Positions 6,453-6,861 of a stretch of DNA of 6,861 bases are shown here, one piece after another. Within the stretch, counting starts at the first letter, position 1; every line of letters starts with the position of its first letter. The translations under genes were made by a program, and so were the position numbers. The DNA comes from Spirochaetaceae bacterium (GTDB lineage: Bacteria; Spirochaetota; Spirochaetia; Treponematales; Breznakiellaceae), in NCBI GenBank assembly GCA_031258335.1, contig JAIRMY010000170.1, forward strand, positions 1 to 6,861. The letters run 5' to 3'. Under the pieces are notes generated by a model. It was not told where the DNA came from. It saw only the letters and a list, made by a program, of their open reading frames with translations, and searched no databases.

Positions 6453-6471
6453 GCCGCCGCTATGCGGCGGC
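6453..6471 (-). terminator. Intrinsic terminator after the TRL-like gene
   Basis: The arms gccgccgc (6453-6460) and gcggcggc (6464-6471) form a perfect 8-bp GC-only stem with a 3-base loop. On the minus strand it comes about 30 bases after the lipoprotein stop and is followed by TTTACAATCT. The U tract is weak, but the position between the lipoprotein gene and the grpE promoter fits a terminator separating two transcription units. Confidence 0.65.
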
Positions 6472-6502
6472 GGTCTCTCTTTGGGGCAGATTCTCTCAGG
6501 CC

Positions 6503-6814
6503 TTACTTGGCGTATGCTGTAACTTTAATGTAGAAGCACAGGTACGATGTCGTTACTGTGGTAACCAGTTTACCTGCCGACTCGGCTGCCTTTACCGCGG
6601 CAACATACTCTTCATATCCCGTATCCACGAGCCCGAGAATGACGCCATAGGATGAGATTGCCTCAGAACCGTTGGACACTTCTTTGGCGCTTGAAATAAG
6701 GCCGTGAACATCAGCAGTCCCGCCGACAGAACTAAGAGTAGAACAACTCGTAACCGTCATTCCCAGCGCCAGCATTACCGCAAGCATTACCATCAAATTT
6801 TTCTTGTTTTTCAT
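6503..6814 (-). CDS. Small TRL-like lipoprotein
   Basis: A 103-residue probable lipoprotein. The ATG at 6814 is chosen because a perfect AGGAGG site (6819-6824) lies four bases upstream; an in-frame ATG at 6838 would add eight residues but would put that site inside the gene. The N terminus MKNKKNLMVMLAVMLALGM is a basic start plus hydrophobic core, and VTSC ends in the expected lipidated Cys24 (lipobox V-T-S-C). The mature part, with SYGVILGLVDTGYEEYVAAVKAAESAG followed by a Thr/Val-rich strand (KLVTTVTTSYLCFYIKVTAYAK split over the C terminus), resembles the TRL-like family of small secreted or membrane-anchored proteins, whose function is unknown. It would be exported and anchored in a membrane. 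It is followed by its own hairpin terminator and is not part of the chaperone operon. The TRL assignment is from memory and moderately sure. Confidence 0.82.
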   Translation of the reverse strand: MKNKKNLMVMLAVMLALGMTVTSCSTLSSVGGTADVHGLISSAKEVSNGSEAISSYGVILGLVDTGYEEYVAAVKAAESAGKLVTTVTTSYLCFYIKVTAYAK

Positions 6815-6818
6815 TTTT

Positions 6819-6824
6819 CCTCCT
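6819..6824 (-). promoter_or_regulatory. Ribosome binding site fixing the lipoprotein start
   Basis: The minus strand reads AGGAGG here, followed by four A residues and the ATG at 6812-6814. This perfect anti-16S match decides in favour of the shorter reading, which also gives a normal signal-peptide length. Confidence 0.85.
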
Positions 6825-6837
6825 AGAGAGTTTGGCA

Positions 6838-6860
6838 ACAGAGTTTTGATTAACCTCTGT
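6838..6860. repeat. Inverted repeat upstream of the lipoprotein gene, at the right edge
   Basis: The arms acagag (6838-6843) and ctctgt (6855-6860) are perfect inverted repeats with an 11-base spacer, just before the lipoprotein ribosome binding site region. It could be an operator, a hairpin in the leader, or chance; the window ends before a promoter can be judged. Confidence 0.3.
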
Positions 6861-6861
6861 A

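Noticed and set aside
6296..6502. Search for a CIRCE element or a sigma-32-type promoter upstream of grpE.
   Set aside because: No GAGTGCTAA-like half-site or CCCCAT-type -10 is present on either strand of the leader.

Overview
The window reads as a piece of a spirochaete chromosome, most probably Treponema or a close relative. The basis is the DnaK sequence, which looks treponemal from memory, an apparent TRL-like lipoprotein of a type I associate with spirochaetes, and moderate GC content. No database search was possible, so the genus is an inference.

Layout from right to left on the minus strand, which carries nearly everything: (1) a small TRL-like lipoprotein gene (6503-6814) with its own strong ribosome binding site, followed by a GC-rich hairpin terminator (6453-6471); (2) a well-formed sigma-70-type promoter (-35 at 6406-6411, -10 at 6383-6388, 17 bp spacer) with a palindrome over its -10; (3) the chaperone cluster grpE (5624-6295), dnaK (3567-5507) and dnaJ (2366-3484, GTG start); (4) 65 bp downstream, a 616-residue multi-pass membrane protein with a TPR-like central region (450-2300), which I do not recognise as a named family. 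On the plus strand, the left edge holds the 3' end of an unrecognised gene (2-430) that converges on the membrane-protein gene with 19 bp between them.

GrpE, DnaK and DnaJ form one Hsp70 folding machine: DnaJ delivers clients and stimulates ATP hydrolysis by DnaK, and GrpE exchanges the nucleotide. Each carries its full set of key motifs. There is no hrcA gene and no CIRCE operator upstream, so control of the cluster must differ from the classical HrcA/CIRCE scheme. The spacers between grpE-dnaK and dnaK-dnaJ each contain clear hairpins, which may set mRNA processing or relative expression.

The most unusual points are a 15-base G run (C on the coding strand) in the last codons of the membrane-protein gene, a 77-codon internal duplication in that protein, and the palindrome over the grpE promoter. 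I see no tRNA, rRNA, CRISPR array, insertion sequence or phage gene. No gene-free stretch exceeds 300 bases; the longest (6296-6502, 207 bases) holds the terminator, promoter and grpE leader.
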